Positions 5,359-7,597 of a stretch of 7,597 bases of DNA are shown here, piece after piece. The notes beneath the pieces are model-generated. The model did not search any database and was not told the origin of the DNA. It saw nothing but the letters and a program-made list of their open reading frames with translations. Both the position numbers and the translations under genes were made by a program. Origin of the DNA: Nitrospinota bacterium (GTDB lineage Bacteria; Nitrospinota_A; UBA7883; JACRLM01); contig JADGAO010000091.1 of assembly GCA_015231995.1 (NCBI GenBank), forward strand, positions 4,134-11,730. Reading direction: 5' to 3'. Each line of letters opens with the position of its first letter. Position 1 is the stretch's first letter.

Positions 5359-6057
5359 CTACACTTTTTTCTCGTCAGGGGACGGCAGGCCGTGGCAGAT
5401 GCCTTCCTTGTTGTTCGAAGGGCTGTTTTTAAGGGCAAGCTCCATCATTTTCCCGGCATTGGCTTCGTCGCCCAGTTTCTCATAGGCGAGGTTAAGCTCG
5501 AGATAGGCGAAATAATAAGTTTTCTCCCGCCCGATCACGCCGGTCAATATTTTCACCGCCTCCGCGTTGTCCCCGGAAAGCCGCGCTATGGAGCCTTTGT
5601 AAAACAGCCCGGCGAGGTCGTCGGGTTTCGTTTTCAGGAAAGCGTCAATATGTTTTTTGGCGGACTCCGCCTTGTTTGCGTGAAAATAGACAGCCGCCAG
5701 CGTCCTGTCCATCTCCAGCGCGGGGAGGGTGGACGCGGCCTTCGTGAGCGTAGGCAGGAACTTTTCTTCGGTCATCGCTTCAAGCGCCCGCGCCAACTGC
5801 ACATAAGGGAACTGGTCGTAGTGGTTGATGTCCACAAGCTTTAGCAGTATCTGGAAGGCCTCTTCGTTTTTTCCATCGGAGATCATGCGCACGGCGTCTA
5901 TCCGCATGGTTTCGATCTTTTTCAGAAGCTCGGCCCGGGAGACGTCTTCAATTTTATCAGCGCCGCCGGTCATGCCCAGATAGCCTCCGACGGGGGTTAG
6001 CATCGTCGCCACGCCCAGCGCGCCCCCTGTGAGAACCGTGATTATCCAATAACGCAT
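5359..6057 (-). CDS. Membrane-anchored TPR protein
   Basis: This 232-residue protein starts with a hydrophobic segment (about 4-28, WIITVLTGGALGVATMLTPV), read as an uncleaved anchor or signal sequence. The rest would face the periplasm and consists of helical hairpins of TPR type. Clear repeats lie at about 117-146 (AAVYFHANKAESAKKHIDAF), 149-178 (GSIARLSGDNAEAVKILTG) and 182-213 (LAYEKLGDEANAGKMMELAL). Weaker ones lie at 55-90. TPRs bind other proteins, so a scaffold or assembly role is likely, but the partner is unknown. The start is ATG 6057, with GGAG 11 bases upstream. The stop is 8 bases before the REC-Hpt gene, implying one operon. The C-terminus ends CHGLPSPDEKKV and has a single cysteine. 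Confidence 0.88.
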   Translation of the reverse strand: MRYWIITVLTGGALGVATMLTPVGGYLGMTGGADKIEDVSRAELLKKIETMRIDAVRMISDGKNEEAFQILLKLVDINHYDQFPYVQLARALEAMTEEKFLPTLTKAASTLPALEMDRTLAAVYFHANKAESAKKHIDAFLKTKPDDLAGLFYKGSIARLSGDNAEAVKILTGVIGREKTYYFAYLELNLAYEKLGDEANAGKMMELALKNSPSNNKEGICHGLPSPDEKKV

Positions 6058-6085
6058 CTTTGTGTTAACTCCATTTTACTTCTCC

Positions 6086-6114
6086 ATCATAACATCCGCG
6101 CCGTTTCTTTTAAA
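6086..6114 (-). promoter_or_regulatory. Candidate promoter for the TPR/REC-Hpt operon
   Basis: On the minus strand TTTAAA (6114-6109) and TATGAT (6091-6086) are 17 bases apart. TG lies one base before the -10 box, giving an extended -10 (TGTTATGAT). The -35 box matches 4 of 6 positions. It would start transcription near 6079, about 20 bases before the TPR gene ATG. Confidence 0.5.
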
Positions 6115-6158
6115 TCCGCCAATCTGTATCCACTAATTCCGTATTCCGAAGTTGAGGA

Positions 6159-6286
6159 GAGATTCTTCGCTATCGCTCAGAATGACAAGTAACGACCCAT
6201 TGTCATCCTGAGGGAGTCCTCGACCGAAGGATCAAAGTAGAACAGAATATTCTTCATATAGATTCTTCGCGTTGCTCAGAATGACA
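6159..6286. repeat. Three copies of a short interspersed repeat (ATTCTTCG...CTCAGAATGACA type)
   Basis: Copy A (6159-6187) reads GATTCTTCGC, then CTCAGAATGACA. Copy B (6201-6235) is inverted, TGTCATCCTGAGGGAGTC followed by CGAAGGATC. Copy C (6260-6286) is in the orientation of A. This is the widespread intergenic repeat whose translation gives strings such as VILSNAKNL in false ORFs. A and B can pair into a long hairpin. The minus-strand reading frame at 6232-6459 is built from it and is not a gene. Apart from these copies I see nothing convincing in 6115-6415. Confidence 0.75.
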
Positions 6287-6415
6287 TGACATTCGCCTGA
6301 ACACTTTCGGGTTCGGGATAATCCGTGGCGGTGGTGAATATGGTTAAACGATATAACGCGAAGGCCTGTCAGCGTGGCCGGTGGCGTGCGAGGGATTGTT
6401 TTATCCGGGCTGTTT

Positions 6416-6535
6416 TCACGGGCCGTGGGTGACGACCCTCCAGATGAACCCACCCGCAAACGCGATCATAGCGAAAATCACCAGAATTACGAAAACCTTG
6501 CGGGAAATCGGGAACTCCTGTTCTGGCCCGTTCAG
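6416..6535 (-). CDS. Possible 39-residue single-pass membrane miniprotein overlapping the end of ctaB
   Basis: The frame after the ctaB stop encodes a polar N-terminus (NGPEQEFPISR), one hydrophobic helix (KVFVILVIFAMIAFAGGFIW) and a short RVVTHGP tail ending at TGA 6416. This regular layout is unlikely to be chance. There is no ATG in a sensible place. Two starts are possible: CTG at 6535, which overlaps the ctaB stop as CTGA in the manner of ATGA coupling, or ATT at 6508, which has AGGAG 6 bases upstream and would give 30 residues. Tiny membrane proteins often occur in oxidase operons, so a role linked to heme-copper oxidase assembly is plausible but is inference only. It resembles no family that I can name. 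Confidence 0.45.
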   Translation of the reverse strand: MNGPEQEFPISRKVFVILVIFAMIAFAGGFIWRVVTHGP

Positions 6536-7428
6536 GCCATATCCAGAAGCATCACGCAGAAAAGCAGGGGCAGATGCACTATAGAATAGTGGAAAAGGGG
6601 CATCGCTACCTTTCTGCCGGAAAAGAGGAACCAGAAAGACATCACCATGAAAGTTAAACCCGAAACCGCCGCGACGGTCAGATACATGGAGCCGGTCATT
6701 CCTGTTAAATAAGGCAGTAGCGACACCGCCGCCAGAATCACCGACCATAAGGCGATCTGCCGCTTGGTTTCGCCAACCCCTCTTTTTACGGGAAGGTTCA
6801 TGACGCCCGCCGCCTTGTATTCATCCACATACTTGAGGGCCAGCGACCAGAAGTGCGGGTGTTGCCATGCGAAGATGATGAGGAACAGAACCAGCGCCGT
6901 CAAATCCAGCTCCGGCCGGACGGCGATGTAGCCGATGACCGGCGGAGTGGCCCCGCCTACGCCGCCGATGAAGGTGGCCAGCGGCGTTGTGCGTTTTGAC
7001 CAGAGCGTGTACATCACGACATAGTTAAAGATGGCCGCCGTGGAGACGAGCGCCGAAAGCCAGTTGACGTAATTGTAAAGAACAGCTGACGAAAGGATGG
7101 ACAAAGCCATGCCCAGCGCAAGCGCGCGGTATGGCTGTACCCCGCCTGAAGGCAGGGGTCTGCCGCTTGTCCTGCGCATTATAGAATCTATGTCGCGGTC
7201 TATATAGTTATTGAGGGTGGCCGCTCCCGCCGTGGACATGGCAATGCCGACAAGAGTCCAGACAATGAGGTGGTAAGACGGAAGCCCTCTTTGGGCGATG
7301 TACATCCCGGCAAGGGTGGAAATAAGAACCATGACTACGATGCCGGGTTTTGTAAGGATGGTGTACGATAAAAGCGCGGGTCGAGCGGAGACCCTGCTTT
7401 CCACTTCAGCTACAGTTCGCCCTGTCAT
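6532..7428 (-). CDS. ctaB: Heme O synthase (protoheme IX farnesyltransferase)
   Basis: This 298-residue inner-membrane UbiA-family prenyltransferase (CtaB/CyoE) attaches a farnesyl group from farnesyl diphosphate to heme B, giving heme O, which CtaA may convert to heme A for heme-copper oxidases. The first aspartate-rich motif is TLNNYIDRDIDSIMRRTSGR (71-90), with D77, D79 and D81. Further family blocks are YTLWSKRTTPL (140-150), GGVGGATPPVIGY (155-167), WQHPHFWSLAL (188-198) and DEYKAAGVMNLPV (202-214), the second substrate-binding region. About nine hydrophobic helices are visible, and the length is typical. ATG 7428 has GGGGAGG 9 bases upstream. Its last bases overlap the possible miniprotein at 6416. 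Oxidase subunits or ctaA would be expected upstream, outside the window. Confidence 0.96.
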   Translation of the reverse strand: MTGRTVAEVESRVSARPALLSYTILTKPGIVVMVLISTLAGMYIAQRGLPSYHLIVWTLVGIAMSTAGAATLNNYIDRDIDSIMRRTSGRPLPSGGVQPYRALALGMALSILSSAVLYNYVNWLSALVSTAAIFNYVVMYTLWSKRTTPLATFIGGVGGATPPVIGYIAVRPELDLTALVLFLIIFAWQHPHFWSLALKYVDEYKAAGVMNLPVKRGVGETKRQIALWSVILAAVSLLPYLTGMTGSMYLTVAAVSGLTFMVMSFWFLFSGRKVAMPLFHYSIVHLPLLFCVMLLDMA

Positions 7429-7597
7429 ACGTCAAATCCTCCCCCCACGGACAGATTTCAGCTTCTTCAGGACAGCGACCGGTTCCAGCGAAAAAACCGG
7501 AACCCGACACTTTCAATACTTCAGAACATGCCGAAAAACCGGGATAAACACCAACGGCTTTTCGTAAACTTCCCCCTCATGACCGCACTATTACACA
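7429..7597 (-). other. Leader region of ctaB, no convincing gene
   Basis: All three minus-strand frames contain stops here. A 19-codon ORF (ATG 7580 to TGA 7521) has no good Shine-Dalgarno site and a lysine/arginine-rich product, and is probably chance or the tail of an upstream gene. An inverted pair GGTTCC/GGAACC (7481-7486, 7499-7504) surrounds an A6 run and lacks a T tail. The ctaB Shine-Dalgarno site lies at the low-coordinate end. No clear promoter is seen, so ctaB may be read through from upstream. Confidence 0.4.

Noticed and set aside
6232..6459. 75-codon minus-strand frame
   Set aside because: The VILSNAKNL ending is the known false translation of an interspersed repeat.
1..7597. 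CRISPR array, rRNA, transposase or integrase gene
   Set aside because: No regularly spaced direct repeats, rRNA core or recombinase motifs were seen.

Overview
This 7.6 kb window is bacterial. It resembles a chromosome segment of a Gram-negative, respiring bacterium, of the sort seen in Desulfobacterota, Nitrospirota or Nitrospinota. That placement is inferred from the gene content (a Hyf-type membrane module plus heme O synthase) and from intergenic repeats of types common in those groups; no marker gene fixes the phylum. Every gene I can support lies on the minus strand, so transcription runs from high to low coordinates. || Layout, in the direction of transcription. (1) 7597-6416: a leader, then ctaB (heme O/protoheme farnesyltransferase), overlapped at its stop codon by a possible 39-residue single-pass membrane miniprotein with a non-ATG start. 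(2) 6415-6115: a gene-poor stretch with three copies of a short interspersed repeat. (3) 6114-4598: a candidate promoter, then a membrane-anchored TPR protein and a two-domain phosphorelay protein (receiver plus histidine phosphotransfer), 8 bases apart. (4) 4565-4265: a composite of nested inverted repeats with no gene. (5) 4260-3085: an AT-richer block with a sigma70-like promoter, a HARE-HTH-like protein, a strong hairpin, a tRNA gene whose body looks like tRNA-Arg but whose anticodon reads ACU, a three-stem folded segment, a 42-residue gene with a strong Shine-Dalgarno site, and a terminator-like hairpin. (6) 2981-1: a possible 34-codon leader ORF, then hyfB (antiporter-like subunit) and hyfC (NuoH-like subunit), the latter running off the window. 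|| How the genes work together. HyfB and HyfC would form part of the membrane arm of a complex I/group 4 hydrogenase-type ion-pumping complex; the catalytic subunits would lie beyond position 1 and cannot be seen. CtaB makes heme O, the precursor of heme A, for a heme-copper oxidase likely encoded beyond position 7597. The TPR and REC-Hpt proteins probably form a small operon, but their partner kinase is not present. || The block at 3085-4260 is the least ordinary part. It may be one transcription unit (HARE-HTH protein, odd tRNA, folded RNA, 42-residue protein), differs in base composition from its flanks, and matches no system I can name. The ACU anticodon on an Arg-type tRNA body is the single most unusual observation.
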